Source of the DNA: Diphasiastrum complanatum
Taxonomy: Eukaryota > Streptophyta > Lycopodiopsida > Lycopodiales > Lycopodiaceae
Direction: 5' to 3'
Assembly: GCA_029204225.1 (NCBI GenBank)
Contig: CM055098.1
Coordinates: 51,252,209 to 51,316,208 of the forward strand
Length of the DNA stretch: 64,000 bases
Within the stretch, counting starts at the first letter, position 1, and each line of letters begins with the position of its first letter. Position numbers and translations under genes: made by a program. Below the pieces are notes generated by a model. The model was not told where the DNA came from and did no database searches. It saw only the letters and a program-made list of their open reading frames with translations. Positions 45,727 to 58,206 of this stretch are shown here, piece by piece.

Positions 45727-46885
45727 TGTTGTTCCGAATGTCCCCGACGCCAGCAACGCCCCTGCTGCTCCTAGCGCCACCAGCGCCGGCAACGCTCCCG
45801 GCGCCACTGTGACCAAAATCCAGCCGGCGCCAAGTTTCTATGGCTGAAAATCTTTGATCGGTTCTAGCGAAGTCCAGAGAGCTCAGATCGATGTGCAATC
45901 ACCTCACACGATCTAGGCATGATTAAAGGAAGCCTGGGGATCAATAAATTCTAGAGAGAGAAAATGACTTTCTAGAGAGAGAAAATCCTAGAGAGTACTT
46001 GGTATGAGGGGAGGTGGCAAATCCCACCAATATTATAGGGGAGTGCGGGTTGCGACTCAGGGCGAGCTCCAACCAAGTCTCAGCCTCCCTAGTTGGAATG
46101 TTCTCCTGGGAGTGCCTTGGCATGCCAGCGCCCCAGAGACTAGGGTCGGTCACACACTTGAAATGTAACTTTCTCAGATTTATCAATAAAGTGGGATTTT
46201 CCTCAAACTGACTCTAATTACCTTTTGGGTTTCAGTGTTCGGTAAAAGCGCCAGTTGTAAGGCCGCTTCAAACTTTTTAATTTGGCACGTAGTTGAGGGT
46301 TGTATCCCGGGACGCCAACGGTATGCCGTCGGGACCATTTGGTCCGTGGCACCAACGGTATGCTGTCGGGACCATTTGGTCCAGGAACTGGTTGTTTCCA
46401 TATCTGTCGCGGCTTGTGGTTCTGAGTGTTCCTTGCATGAACGTGAATGGGTTAAGCTCTTGGGGAACGGGCTCTAACCTGTCGGCTGAGTTGGATGGCT
46501 TGCTTGGGTGGAAGTTACCTGTTTATGGCTGTCCAGTTTGGTGTGGCGCCAGGTTGGCTTCCAGCGCTCATGACGAAGCTTTCAGTTGGTTAAGTCTGAT
46601 GTAAGTCAGACCGCTTGCTTGGAATGGATGTTACTCGTTTGTAACGAAGCTTCGAGTTGGTTAAGTTTGATGTATGTCGGGCGGCTTGCTTGGAGTGAAG
46701 TCACCCACATCGGGACCCCTGATCTGGCATGGCGCCAGGTTGGATCTCAATGTTGGTTTCCGAACTTCCAGTTGGTTAAGTCTGATCGTTGTCGGCGAGT
46801 TGGATGCTTGTATGTCAAGTGGGTTTGGACGGCAAGAGTTGAAGCTAAGTCGTGGTTCCCGGCTCCCTATGGGATGCCTGCGCTA
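45727..46885 (+). repeat. Lone LTR of the GC-rich family
   Basis: Aligns through most of its length with the LTRs at 47971-49203 and 58207-59450: TGTTG start, a GGCGCC-rich block, 'cggttctagcgaagtccaga', 'tatcaataaagtgggat', and the end ATGCCTGCGCTA. More diverged than the other two. No primer site or element interior follows, and I see no clear target duplication. Confidence 0.75.
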
Positions 46886-47965
46886 TAGTGGCGAGTAGCG
46901 TTCCGTTCAGATTGCTTGCTTGATCTCCTAACAATCGTTGTTACAGGTCTATCATACTATATTTACAGAAACTACAATGTTGTACAATAATTATCGTCAT
47001 CCCTTCAAATTTCACTTGACAAAAGACCCATTTAATAGCAATTTTAAAGTGTAAAAAAAACTTGGCAAACTTGGCTTCTCTCTTGCAAGGCTCACGAGCC
47101 ACAAAGTCACATGTGAACCACGATCTCACGAGGAATGAACGTGAGCATGAGAAAATGCTCATAAAATCTTATGAGAAATGCGTTAGTTTTCAACATATAT
47201 GGAGCATTCTTGTTAGCTGTCAATCATTCATAGCAGTCGCTAGCATACAATTGGCAACGCTTTTATCTATCTCCCAAGCTTAAAAAATGTGCTATGGCCA
47301 AAAGCATGTCTCTAATCTCACCCTTTCACAGCCCTTCGGTTTTGGACTCTGGCAAGTTTCAAACTTTGGAGTTTCGAAGTGTTTCGAGGCAAATTTGAGA
47401 GTGTTGATACCAAAAGTTTCCTACAAATTTTTAAAGCCAGGGATTGCTGGTGAGGTTGTAGGCGCACTTTTTCTACGTTTTGAATGTCCAAATCTTTTTC
47501 TTCTCTGAGGTACAGATTCTTGAAGGTAGATGGTAGGTGATTCCATTGAAAAGGTCTGAAATGGATTGAGTTCCACGGATTAATTTGAAGTTGTTTAGAT
47601 CAAAATGACGATCAAAAGCAACATCTTGATCTATAACCTATTCACATGTAGGCATGATGCTCTGAAATCACGCTATCAAATGACCGACAGGAATGCCTTA
47701 TTGAATCCCCCTAGGCTAACAATAAACGTTGAAGATATATGGTTGAACTGAGAACTCGTACTATCAACAGCAGCCATAGGAACACTTTCCTTGCTCCAAC
47801 CATCTCAAGGAAAAAGTTAGTTTGACCCTTATAAATTATCCAATAAAACAAGACATGATCTTTGTACATAAGAGTCGAAGTGTGTCTTTCCACAGTTTGA
47901 TTACATTTTTGAACTTGAAAGAGTTTAAGCAACTTTATAGAATTCAGTTTTAACAATGTGGAAGT
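46886..47965. other. Intergenic DNA between LTR copies, no gene seen
   Basis: Short frames only. A degraded string near 47651-47664 (minus strand CGTGATTTCAGAGC) distantly resembles a tRNA-Met primer site but no LTR can be recognised beside it. Confidence 0.5.
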
Positions 47966-47970
47966 CTAAG

Positions 47971-49203
47971 TGTTGTAAAGCTACCTTTACAAGCTTTACT
48001 TCCGGTGCCATCGGCGCCAGCTATGTCCCCGGCGCCAGCAGCGCCCCTGCTGCTCCCGGCGCCGCTCCCGGCGCCACTGTGACCAGAATCCAGCCGGCGC
48101 CAAGTTCCTATGGCTGAAAATCTTTGATCGGTTCTAGCGAAGTCCAGAGAGCTCAGATCGATGTGCAATCACCTCACACGATCTAGGCATGATTAAAGGA
48201 AGCCTGGGGATCAATAAAATCTAGAAAGAGAAAATGACTTTCTAGAAAGAGAAAATCCTAGAGAGAGAAAAACGTGCTTTACCAGCTTGGGTAGAGTGCT
48301 TGGTATGGGGGGGGGGGGTGCCGAATCACACCAATACTATAGGGGAGTGCGGGTTGCGACTCAGGGCGAGCTCCAACCAAGTCTCAGCCTCCCTTGCTGG
48401 AATGTTGTCATGGCTCTCGCCTTGGCATGCTAGCGCCCTGGAGACTAGGGTCGGTCACACACTTGAAATGTAACCTTCTCAGATTTATCAATAAAGTGGG
48501 ATTTTCCTCAAACTGACTCTGATTACCTTCTGGGTTTCAGTGTTCGGTAAAAGCGCCAGTTGTAAGGCCGCTTTCAAAATTTTTAACTTGGCACATAGCT
48601 GAGGGTCGTATCCCGGGACGCCAGCGGTATGCCGTCGGGACCATTCGGTCCGTGGCGCCAGCGGTATGCTGTCAGGACCATTTGGTCCAGGAACTGGTTG
48701 TTTCCATATCTGTCGCGGCTTGTGGTTCTGAGTGTTCCTTGCATGAACGTGAATGGGTTAAGCTCTTGGGGAACGGGCTCTAATCTGTCGACTGAGTTGG
48801 ATGGCTTGCTTGGGTGGATGTTACCTGTTTATGGCTGTCCAGTCTGGCGTGGCACCAGGTTGGCTTCCAGCGCTCGTGACGAAGCTTTCAGTTGGTTAAG
48901 TCTGATGTAAGTCAGACCGCTTGCTTGGAATGGATGTTACTCGTCTGTAACGAAGCTTCGAGTTGGTTAAGTTTGATGTATGTCGGGCGGCTTGCTTGGA
49001 GGGAAGTCACCCACGTCGGGACCCCCGATCTGGCATGGCGCCAGGTTGGATCTCAATGTTGGTCCTCGGAACTTCAAGTTGGTTAAGTCTGATCGTTGTT
49101 GGCGAGTTGGCTGCTTGTGTGTCAAGTGGGTTCGGATGGCAAGAGTTGAAGACTGGGAAGCTAAGTCGTGGTTCCCGGCTCCCTTTGGGATGCCTGCGCT
49201 ACA
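47971..49203 (+). repeat. 5' LTR of the LARD-like element (1233 bp)
   Basis: Starts TGTTGTAAAGCTACC and ends GCCTGCGCTACA. It has five GGCGCC sites near its start and a 12-G run near 48307. Contains AATAAAG near 48490. Confidence 0.88.
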
Positions 49204-49205
49204 TG

Positions 49206-49218
49206 TGGTATCAGAGCC
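49206..49218 (+). other. Primer binding site, initiator tRNA-Met type
   Basis: TGGTATCAGAGCC, two bases inside the LTR end. Confidence 0.88.
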
Positions 49219-49586
49219 GACTGGCCGGTCAGCTATGCGAATCTCACGGAAATGGCCACGGTTTGGGGTTCATCAAGACAACTGTTGTGCAAGGTGCTGC
49301 CCACAGTGTAAGCACGGGTGCGTCCACGGTCGGGGTGGTTGGCAGGACGGGGGCTTGATGAGTCAAAGTGCTGCCCTTGAGGTGTAAGCACGGTCAGTTT
49401 CCGCGGTTCGGGCCTGGCGCCGTCTGCACGTAGGACAGATGAGGCAATGTGCTGCCATTAGGATGGTGTAAGCACGGTCTGTGCCTTGTGGGGTGCGGGG
49501 TGACATATTCGCGATGGCCACCGTTCGTTTAGCTATAAGGGCTATCGACCAAATTTGGTGGGGGCGTTACTGAGGCAATGTGCTGC
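49219..49586 (+). repeat. Leader of the LARD-like element, first part
   Basis: Contains repeated blocks of the form TGCTGCC...GTGTAAGCACGG (about 49290, 49369, 49450), each near 80-130 nt. It is the same sequence family as the leader of the nested element on the minus strand (54930-54350), including 'acagtgtaagcacgggtgcg'. Confidence 0.75.
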
Positions 49587-50504
49587 TGTTGCGCCGGCGC
49601 CTCAAAGGGCGCTGGGACTTGAGCGGTTTCCCCAACACGCGCTTAAGTCTAACATTCATCCATCATGCACTTACGTAAAAGCCAACTCAGAATCGTAACA
49701 AGCTTAACCATTCAGACTTAAGAAAACTGGAATCCCAACCAACCCGAAAGCCAACTCAGAATCCGTCCCCAAAAGGTAACCAAAGGCAAAGACAAGCCAC
49801 ACATGAAACCCAAGGCATAGTGGTCGCCAAACTGACCAATTGGCATAGCGGCAAGCCCCATGTCGATGACAGGGACCCTTAGGCGCCAGCGACGCAAAAA
49901 GGTTGTAGTAAGGGTCCTTCCACTTGGACCAGTTCCGGAGGCGAAACCGAAATGGTAATCATCCCCAAGGATCAACTTTATTAGATTTGGAAGAGGTTAC
50001 ATTCATACATAGACTGACCGGTCTCGGGGCCACCAACACGTGCTGGGCATTGTGCCTGGCTCGTGCTGGTAGAGGGAGCTGAGACCTGGCGACTGGATTC
50101 CTGGCGCTGGTTGAGCTGCCCAAGTTTCTGTCTGCCGGACGCCCCCTATAGTTTTGCTGTGATTCGGCGCACCCCCTCTGTTCTGAAACATAGTGCTTTC
50201 TGGTAAAGCACGCTTTTTGGGACTTAGTTTTTATTTTTCTGATTAAGCCTGGCAAGCCTGGCAGAATTAGTCTGGCTCCCGGACATGGGTCCTGGGAGCC
50301 GTTCCGGTGGCAGAATCAACTTGCTTCTTGACTAGGCCATGACTCGAGCTCCAGAGCTAGCTCATGACTTGTGACTACTTGACTGGCTCACCACAGGTCG
50401 GAGGCTCAGTCCTTGACGTTCTAACTTGCTCTGGGACTTTAGGGAGTGTCACCCCTTAGAGTCTTACAGGGCACGTTGGGTGCACCTGAGTCAGCTTTAC
50501 AACA
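49587..50504 (-). repeat. 3' LTR of nested chromovirus (918 bp)
   Basis: On the minus strand it starts TGTTGTAAAGCTGACTC and ends GGCGCAACA. It shares the first 12 bases with the LARD-like element's LTR, but the body is different. Confidence 0.9.
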
Positions 50505-50514
50505 TCCTCCCCTC
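50505..50514 (-). other. Polypurine tract
   Basis: Minus strand GAGGGGAGGA directly before the 3' LTR. Confidence 0.8.
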
Positions 50515-50838
50515 GTTTGAAAAAGCTGATGTCCTCATCAGGGCCAAACTAGACCTAGGACGTATGGCACGGGCTTAATTCACCGGCCGTAGCAACTTTG
50601 AATTACAAAATACATTGGCACTAGCACAGGAAAAGTGTAGATAAAGTTCACTTACGTAAAACCTGTGTAAAGCTGCAAGTGATTTATTGGCAAACTTAAG
50701 AAAAATACCGGAAAGTTCCTTGAACTTCAGAATGGCCATGAATGTTTATGTAAGAGGCATGCCGCCAGTTAGTGCTTTGTGTGCCGATCTGGGAAAACGG
50801 CTATTGCGTTGGTTCTTCTGCAGATAATCCGCTAGTAC
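50515..50838 (-). other. 3' untranslated region of the nested chromovirus
   Basis: About 320 nt between the pol stop codon and the purine tract. No further frame. Confidence 0.6.
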
Positions 50839-53800
50839 TTAAGGGGCTCCCTCCTTAAGTTTGTCTTCGTACTCCCAAGAAGCCTCAATAAGTGGAGCCC
50901 GTAGCCACTTCACTAGATATTCACGTTGAACGCCAGTTCGCTTTCTATGTGTCAATATTTGTTCTGGTACAAGCTGCCTCTTCGTATCATCAAGTGTCGT
51001 TGGTGGGTGACGGAGTTCGTGTTGCCGATCAAATCGCTCATCTGGTTTGTACCGTTTGAGTAATGAGATATGAAACACATTGTGTATATCCAAGCTGGAT
51101 GACAACGCTAATCGATAAGCCACTGGGTTGATCTTCTTGGTGACATAATATGGTCCCGCATAAGGTCGAGCAAACTTATGAGAAAAACCTTTTGGTAGCG
51201 CAATGTTCTTTGTGTTCAGCCATACTTGATCACCTTCCTCAAATTCCAGTTCTCGTCGATGTGGGTTTACGTCAGCTGCCATACTCCTTTGTGACTGCTC
51301 TAAAAACACCTTCACCTCGGTCAACTTTGTGTGCCACTCATTGATGAATTCCTCCACAGTGGGTACTGGTGTTTCCTGCACGCCTGTAAGAAAAGAGCTT
51401 GGAACAATCGGTAGCCGACCATTGCTTATCTCGAAGGGTGCCCTTCCAGTAGATCTGTTCACTTGGTTGTTATGTGCAAACTCGAGAATATCCAAGTAGT
51501 TGACCCAATCGGATTGGTCCCAAGCGACATAATTTCGTAAATATTGTTCAATCTGTCGATTGACTCGCTCCGTTTGCCCATCTGTCTGAGGATGATATGC
51601 AGTACTGAAATTCAATCCGGTTCCCACGAGGCGAAATAGACAAGTCCAAAACTTTCCGACGAACTTGGTGTCTCGGTCAGAAATAATCGTTCTAGGCAGG
51701 CCGTGGTATTTGAAAACACATTTGAAAAATAACCTTGCCACTTCTTCAGCTGTCACTGAACTTTTAGTTGGTACTAGATGAACTTGCTTTGAAAAGCGGT
51801 CAACCACCACATAAATTGAGTCAAATCCTTGGCACCGTGGTAGTTGAACAATAAAATCCATGCTCACCGAATCCCATGGGTATGCTGGTACCGGTAATGG
51901 TTGGAGTAGTCCAGCCGGAGCTAGCGGTTCCACCTTCACTTGTTGACATGTCGGGCATGTTTGTACATAGGATTCAACGTCTGCCCACATACTTGGCCAA
52001 TAGAAGCCTCTTTTGAGAAGTTCATACATGCGATTCACCCCTGGATGCCCGGCGGCTAGTACGTCATGATGTTCTCGCAAGACTTTCTTCCTCAGGATGA
52101 TGTTGTCTGGGACATATACTCTGCGTTGTTTATAAACAACCATTTGATCTTTCCAAGTGAAATGTTTATGAGGCTTTCCCAGCTGGAATTCGATCATTAA
52201 GTCCTTCGCCAACGCATCTACACCATAATTCTCTCTGATTTCTTGGAGTAGGTCAGTCACCTGAGTTGTCACTGTTGCCATCAAGTGTTCTTGTCTACTT
52301 AGTGCGTCCGCCACCACATTGTTCTTTCCCGCCGTGTGTAAAATGTCTATATTGAATTTTGAGAGAAAGTTTTGCCATCGCATTTGCTTTGGCGTGAGCA
52401 TACCTTGGGATGAGAAGTACTTGAGTGATACATTATCAGTGAACGCCTTAAAGGGTTTTCCTGCCACATAATGTCTCCAATGCTCCACTGCTTGGACTAC
52501 TGCGACCATTTCTTTTTCATGAGTTGGCCATCGTCGCTCTACGTCACTCAATTTCTTTGAAAAATATGCAACAGGTTTTCCGTCTTGCATCAGCACGGCC
52601 CCAATAGCAAAGTTCGACGCATCTGTATGTATTTCAAAAGGTTTGCTAAAGTCCGGTAAGGCAAGGATGGGTTCTTGAGTGATCCGTCATTTTAGTTCCT
52701 GGAATGCTGCTTCACATTCCGGTGTCCATGTCATCTTCAGATGAGTCTTGGTCTGCTCCAACAGTGGTGCCACAATTTTGCTAAATGCCTCAATGAATCT
52801 CCTGTAAAAGTTACATAAGCCCACAAAGGATTTGATGCCATGAACAGTTTTAGGTGCTAGCCAATCCAAGATAGCCTTGATCTTCTTAGGATCCATTCGA
52901 ATCCGTCCGTGGCCTATAACATGTCCAAGGAAGTCAACTTCCTCCACCACAAACTCACATTTCTCTCTTTTCGCGAACAAGCAGTTCCTCCTCAGTCGTT
53001 GGAGAACTGTCCTTAAATGTTGAATGTGATCTTTAAGGTTCCGGCTAAATACTAATATGTCATCAATGTACACAATGACAAATTCATCCAGGCAGTCTTG
53101 AAATATATTGTTCATCAACGTGCAAAAAGTGGCTGGTGCGTTTGTTAGACCGAATGGCATCACTAGGAACTCGTGACTTCCGTACCGCGTTCGAAACGCC
53201 GTTTTGTGCTCGTCACCTTTAGCTATTCGAATTTGATGATATCCAGATCTGAGATCTATTCGGCTAAAGTATTTGGCATGTTTGAGTTGGTCGAATAGGT
53301 CATCAATTCTAGGCATGGGGTACTTGTTCTTGATGGTACTCTTGTTAAGCATGCGATAATCCACACACATTCGAAGAGTTTTGTCTGCCTTTTCCACGAA
53401 CAACACTGGGGCTCCAAAAGGTGAAGCGCTAGGTCTAATAAAACCTTTGTCTATCAATTCACCAAGTTGTCGTTTCAGTTCCGCCAACTCTTCTTGTGAC
53501 ATTCTGTAGGGTGCTCGTGAAGTTGGCTCTGTTCCTGGTACCAACTCAATTTTATGGTCCACTGGTCTTCGAGGAGGTAGCTTAGCTGGGAGTTCCTCCG
53601 GGAACACATCGCTAAATTCTTCTAACAGATCTGCCACTTCTTTTGGCAAGTTTTCTTGTCGCACGCTTTTCCCTTCTGGGACTTCTCGACAGATGCAAAG
53701 AAAGCACTTTGACCTTTTCCCTTTCGCCAATCTTTTCATCACTAATGCTGCAACCAGATTTTGTTCAATATCGGTATCCTTAGCATTTCCTCCAGGCAGG

Positions 53801-54228
53801 GCTTTTGTCACGCAGATTTGTCCCTTATAATCCAAGAGGACCAAGTTTGAGCTCCTACCCAAAACTGCGATACAGTGTTCATTTAACCAAGGGAGGCCCA
53901 AAATCACATCAAAGGCATCCATCTCTAAAATCACAAAGCTAAGTTTAGCCTTCCATCTTCCAATCTGCACCGGGATGTTCAATGTCGCTTTGTCTGCATC
54001 TAGTGCTCCCTTCGCTGTTTCTACCTTGAGAGTAGATGTAACATTCCTGGTCGGCAAGCTGAATTGTTCCACTACGCTCCTTGAGATATAGTTATGTGAA
54101 GCTCCGGAGTCGATCATGAAATCTGACTTCCTCCCCGCGATCTTTCCTGATAAGAATAACAATCTTGAACCAATCTTGGGGGTTGCCCCATGGAAGTTCC
54201 TTTCCATACTTGTGCGTCGTCCACTCAT
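50839..54228 (-). pseudogene. Chromovirus pol (protease-RT-RNase H-integrase-chromodomain), one stop
   Basis: A frame of about 1130 codons starting [14 protein letters not shown]. Protease [13 protein letters not shown] (Asp near residue 40). [53 protein letters not shown] and [12 protein letters not shown] (YIDD active site). One TGA at 52687-52689 follows at the RT/RNase H border. RNase H: IHTDASNFAIGAVLM and NVVADALSRQ. Integrase: zinc domain HHDVLAAGHPGVNRMY with CPTCQQ, then SMDFIVQLP, TIISDRDTKFVG and YHPQTDGQTERVNRQ (DDE). C-terminal chromodomain: EYLVKWLRAPLIEASWEYED, normally a guide to histone marks. Only the single stop blocks the frame. A CGA to TGA change would explain it. It has the best-kept pol of the window. 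Confidence 0.9.
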
Positions 54229-54928
54229 AAATGTAAGCTCCTCTCACAACTCCCAACTAGATCAGATCACCTGGATCAAAAGAAGTAGTCAGGGATAATT
54301 CAGGTCCAGGCAAGCACACCACAAACGAACATACCAACCAAAGCTAAACAGAGGATCCCTCTCAAGTCACATTCCCCTTGAGACCGGACGTAGGATCTTT
54401 GCCTAGCCGCGCCCACACAAATCTATCACAGAATTAGCCCACGGGGAAACATCCATCCAACCATCCGTGCTTTCACCATTAAGCAGCACATTGCCTCAGT
54501 CACGCCCCACCACTTTTTGGTCGATAGCCCTTATAGCTAAACGATCGGCAGCTATCCCGCACCGGCAGCTAACCACCCGTGCTTTACACCCGAATTCGAG
54601 CAGCATCTCTGTATCAATGGTTAACCCGTACAGTTCGAATATGTCGCCCCGCACCCCACAAGGTACAGACCGTGCTTTCACCTACCTAGGCAGCACTTTG
54701 CCTCATCCGTCCTACGTGCAGACAGCGCCAGGCCCGAACCGCGAGAACTGACCGTGCTTACACCTCGAGGGCAGCACTTTGACTCATCAAGTCCCCCGTT
54801 CTGCCGACCACCCCGACCGTGGACGCACCCGTGCTTACACTGTGGGCAGCACCTTGCGCAACGGTTGTCCTGACAAATCCCAAAAACGTGGCCATCCCTG
54901 TGAGACTTGCGTAGCTGACCGGCTAGTC
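54229..54928 (-). other. Leader of the nested chromovirus, gag absent
   Basis: About 700 nt with repeated TGCTGCC...GTGTAAGCACGG-type blocks on the minus strand (near 54850, 54775, 54700, 54480), ending just before the pol ATG. No gag core or zinc knuckle is found. Confidence 0.7.
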
Positions 54929-54941
54929 GGCTCTGATACCA
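54929..54941 (-). other. Primer binding site, initiator tRNA-Met type
   Basis: Minus strand TGGTATCAGAGCC, two bases inside the LTR edge, exactly as in the LARD-like element. Confidence 0.9.
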
Positions 54942-54943
54942 CA

Positions 54944-55861
54944 TGTTGCGCCGGCGCCTCAAAGGGCGCTGGGACTTGAGCGGTTTCCCCAACACGCGCT
55001 TAAGTCTAACATTCATCCATCATGCACTTACGTAAAAGCCAACTCAGAATCGTAACAAGCTTAACCATTCAGACTTAAGAAAACTGGAATCCCAACCAAC
55101 CCGAAAGCCAACTCAGAATCCGTCCCCAAAAGGTAACCAAAGGCAAAGACAAGCCACACATGAAACCCAAGGCATAGTGGTCGCCAAACTGACCAATTGG
55201 CATAGCGGCAAGCCCCATGTCGATGACAGGGACCCTTAGGCGCCAGCGACGCAAAAAGGTTGTAGTAAGGGTCCTTCCACTTGGACCAGTCCCGGAGGCG
55301 AAACCGAAATGGTAATCATCCCCAAGGATCAACTTTATTAGATTTGGAAGAGGTTACATTCATACATAGACTGACCGGTCTCGGGGCCACCAACACGTGC
55401 TGGGCATTGTGCCTGGCTCGTGCTGGTAGAGGGAGCTGAGACCTGGCGACTGGATTCCTGGCGCTGGTTGAGCTGCCCAAGTTTCTGTCTGCCGGACTCC
55501 CCCTATAGTTCTGCTGTGATTCGGCGCACCCCCTCTGTTCTGAAACATAGTGCTTTCTGGTAAAGCACGCTTTTTGGGACTTAGTTTTTATTTTGCTGAT
55601 TAAGCCTGGCAAGCCTGGCAGAATCAGTCTGGCTCCCGGACATGGGTCCCGGGAGCCGTTCCGGTGGCAGAATCAACTTGCTTCTTGACTAGGCCATGAC
55701 TCGAGCTCCAGAGCTAGCTCATGACTTGTGACTACTTGACTGGCTCACCACAGGTCGGAGGCTCAGTCCTTGACGTTCTAACTTGCTCTGGGACTTTAGG
55801 GAGTGTCACCCCTTAGAGTCTTACAGGGCACGTTGGGTGCACCCAAGTCAGCTTTACAACA
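54944..55861 (-). repeat. 5' LTR of nested chromovirus (918 bp)
   Basis: Same length as the 3' LTR with about eight substitutions and no indels, indicating a fairly recent insertion. Flanked by GCTGC. Confidence 0.9.
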
Positions 55862-56364
55862 GCTGCCTAACGGTGAAAGCACGGGTGCGTCCACGATTTG
55901 GGTGGTATGCTGCCGATCGTTTAGCTATAAGGGCTATCGACTAAATTTGGTGGGGGCGTTACTGAGGCAATGTGCTGCCTAATGGTGAAAGCACGGGTGC
56001 GTCCACGGGGGTGGTATATTCAAGGATAGCTGCCATTCGTTTAGCTATAAGGGCTATCGACCAAATTTGGTGGGGGCGTTACTGAGGCAATGTGCTGCAT
56101 AACGGTGAAAGCACGGGTGCGTCCACGATTGGGGGGTACGCTGCCGATCGTTTAGCTATAAGGGCTATCGACTAGATCTGGTGGGGGCGTTACTGAGGCA
56201 ATGTGCTGCCTGACGGTGAAAGCACGGGTGCGTCCACGGGGGTGGTATATTCAAGGATAGCTGCCGATCGTTTAGCTATAAGGGCTATCGACCAAAAAGT
56301 GGTGGGGCGTGACTGAGGCAATGTGCTGCTTAATGGTGAAAGCACGGATGGTTGGAGGGGTGTC
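55862..56364 (+). repeat. Leader tandem repeat with alternating 112- and 120-bp units
   Basis: Units begin GCTGC at 55862, 55974, 56094, 56205 and 56325 (last partial). Units 1 and 3 (112 and 111 bp) share a 'tgctgccgatcg' form. Units 2 and 4 (120 bp each) share 'atattcaaggatagctgcc'. All contain GTGAAAGCACGG and 'tttagctataagggctatcg'. With the nested element removed the array joins the blocks at 49219-49586. Confidence 0.8.
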
Positions 56365-58206
56365 CTATGTGGGCTGATTCCGTGATCGATTTGTATGGGC
56401 GCGGCCAGGCAAAGGTCCGTTGGCAGGACCATCTCAAAGGGGGACCTTGTCTTTGTTACTTGTTAGTAAACCTGTCTGAGTGTCTTACTTGTACGTATTC
56501 GTGGTGAGTCTTAGTACTCGTGCTTTGTCTGGTTTGCATGATTGCTTGTGATACAAGGAGCTGATGGCTCAAGAAGGAACCTTTTCTTTTGAAGGCTGAT
56601 ACCATCAAACAAAGAGGACTACAGAATCTGTGGGGCGGATTTGCAGTTCAAGTACTCACACGTGAACGACAACGAAACGACTCAATGTTTGCAAAGGATG
56701 GATGGCTAGCCTGTTTCTTGGGTTAGTTTAATTTGCGACAACGCCCACCAGACGCAAGCAGGAAGTCAAAAGTTGGAAAGGGCAATTTCAGGGGAGATCT
56801 TTCTTAGCAGTTGGTCTTCATTTTGGGATGGCCACCTTCGGAACTGAAACTCACTGAGCATGGGTGATATCCAGTATCAGTTGGGTTTTTCCTCAAAGGG
56901 GAAAAGACTAGGATCCTCTTCAGAGATTGGCAACAAGTTGGATCGAGCCATAATCCTAGCAGATGGGAAGCAAGGTGTTGGAAAGGCTTTTTGTCCGAAG
57001 AACTCTACTCTAAGTCCGATCAGCTGATTTATTAAGTGGAGGGGAACTATCACACACACCTCTCTCTTGGGGCAAATTTTGAATGAAAGTTGATCAAAAT
57101 GGGGGCAAATTCAAAGTGACCTAGCCATACTCACACGAGGAGACTGGCGAACTTTGGACCTAATAAGTTGACAAGCTTTTGTTGTGGAAAGGAAAGTTTG
57201 TTATAGGCTTTCTCTGGACCAGCAATGATGAGGAAACATATGAGTACGCTGGCTTGTGTTACGTGTAAGGCAGCTGATCAATGAAGGAACTGTGAAAGTT
57301 GAGTCTTGCATGAAAGACTTGGTATTTCGAACGGACGCTAGAGGACAGTTCGCGTTGAGATCGGATTAGTGCAAACTTTGGGTGCATGTTTCTGATTCAA
57401 AGAGAGCTACTTGAAGCCAAACTCGATGTACACTTCTTGTTTTGACTGTGAGGCAACTAACCAGTGATGGAATTGTGAAAGTCAAGTTTTGCGCGACGGA
57501 CATGGTGCTTCAAACAAACGCGAAGAGATAGTTCGGATGCGGATCAAACTGGTGCGACCCTTTGGCTTTCCACGAGGTCAATGGTTACATTTGGGCTGAT
57601 TCAAAGAGCTACTTCAAGCTAAGTGAGAGGTGCATTGCGGAGTACTCAATCTTTGCCTACCTTAAAGAGCCAAGATGGAAAAGTATCAAGATCAGGCTTG
57701 GACAAGGAGAGAAATCAAGGTGCAGAAGCAACAAGGCACGGAGTGGACCATAAAGTGGGCAATCAAACGATAAATCCTTCGGCTCAGGGAGCCTTGATAC
57801 CTGTGCGGAACTGAACAAATCTGGAGCTCAGGGAGCTCAACACAAAGTGCATCAAGGACAAATCAGGAGCCCAAAGGAGTTCCAAAGTCAAAAGTCAGAA
57901 GTGACAGGGGCGAACATTTCAAAGAAAGGCCTCTGTCACCAGTTAATAAGGTTCTCGGGTTTTACGAAAGCGATATCAAATCTACGCTTTTCCCAGACAA
58001 AGATATATTTTCAAGTTATGTAATTTTTCAGTACAAAGAGCTGAGCCTCCGACTTGTGGTGTGCCAGCTTCAATGTTAATAAAAAGTGGCCAGTAAATTG
58101 AGTACTGTGCCAAGTAGCTTAAATGTATAGTTATTTTAATTGGGAGACACCTTTACTTTAATCTGACATCTTATGAGGACATCAGATTTTATAAAGGTGG
58201 AGTGGA
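56365..58206 (+). other. Non-coding interior and purine tract of the LARD-like element
   Basis: About 1.84 kb with no gag or pol similarity and no frame above 76 codons. The first 80 bases still match the nested element's leader. Two stretches near 57240-57360 and 57440-57540 are diverged copies of each other ('gcaactaaccagtgatgga...gtgaaagt'). The purine-rich AAAGGTGGAGTGGA at 58193-58206 precedes the 3' LTR. Confidence 0.65.

Larger units (their letters stand above)
49587..55861 (-). mobile_element. Complete chromovirus insertion without gag, pol almost intact
   Basis: Minus-strand element of 6275 bp. 5' LTR 55861-54944, primer site 54941-54929, leader to 54229, pol 54228-50839, purine tract and 3' LTR 50504-49587. 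Both LTRs are 918 bp and differ at about eight positions by eye. The target duplication GCTGC is at 49582-49586 and 55862-55866. No gag lies between leader and protease. Pol has one in-frame stop. Confidence 0.92.

Noticed and set aside
47648..47666. Degraded tRNA-Met primer site on the minus strand
   Set aside because: Several mismatches and no LTR or gag beside it. Chance is likely.
48629..49387. Plus-strand frames of 93-135 codons, repeated at 46293-46888 and 58876-59454
   Set aside because: They are within LTR copies and the leader of the GC-rich family. Frame conservation follows from sequence identity, not selection.
49718..50255. Minus frames of 85 and 98 codons, duplicated at 55075-55612
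   Set aside because: Both copies are inside the 918-bp LTRs of the nested chromovirus.
55862..56364. Possible CRISPR array
   Set aside because: Units are 111-120 bp direct tandem repeats without spacers, inside a plant retroelement leader.
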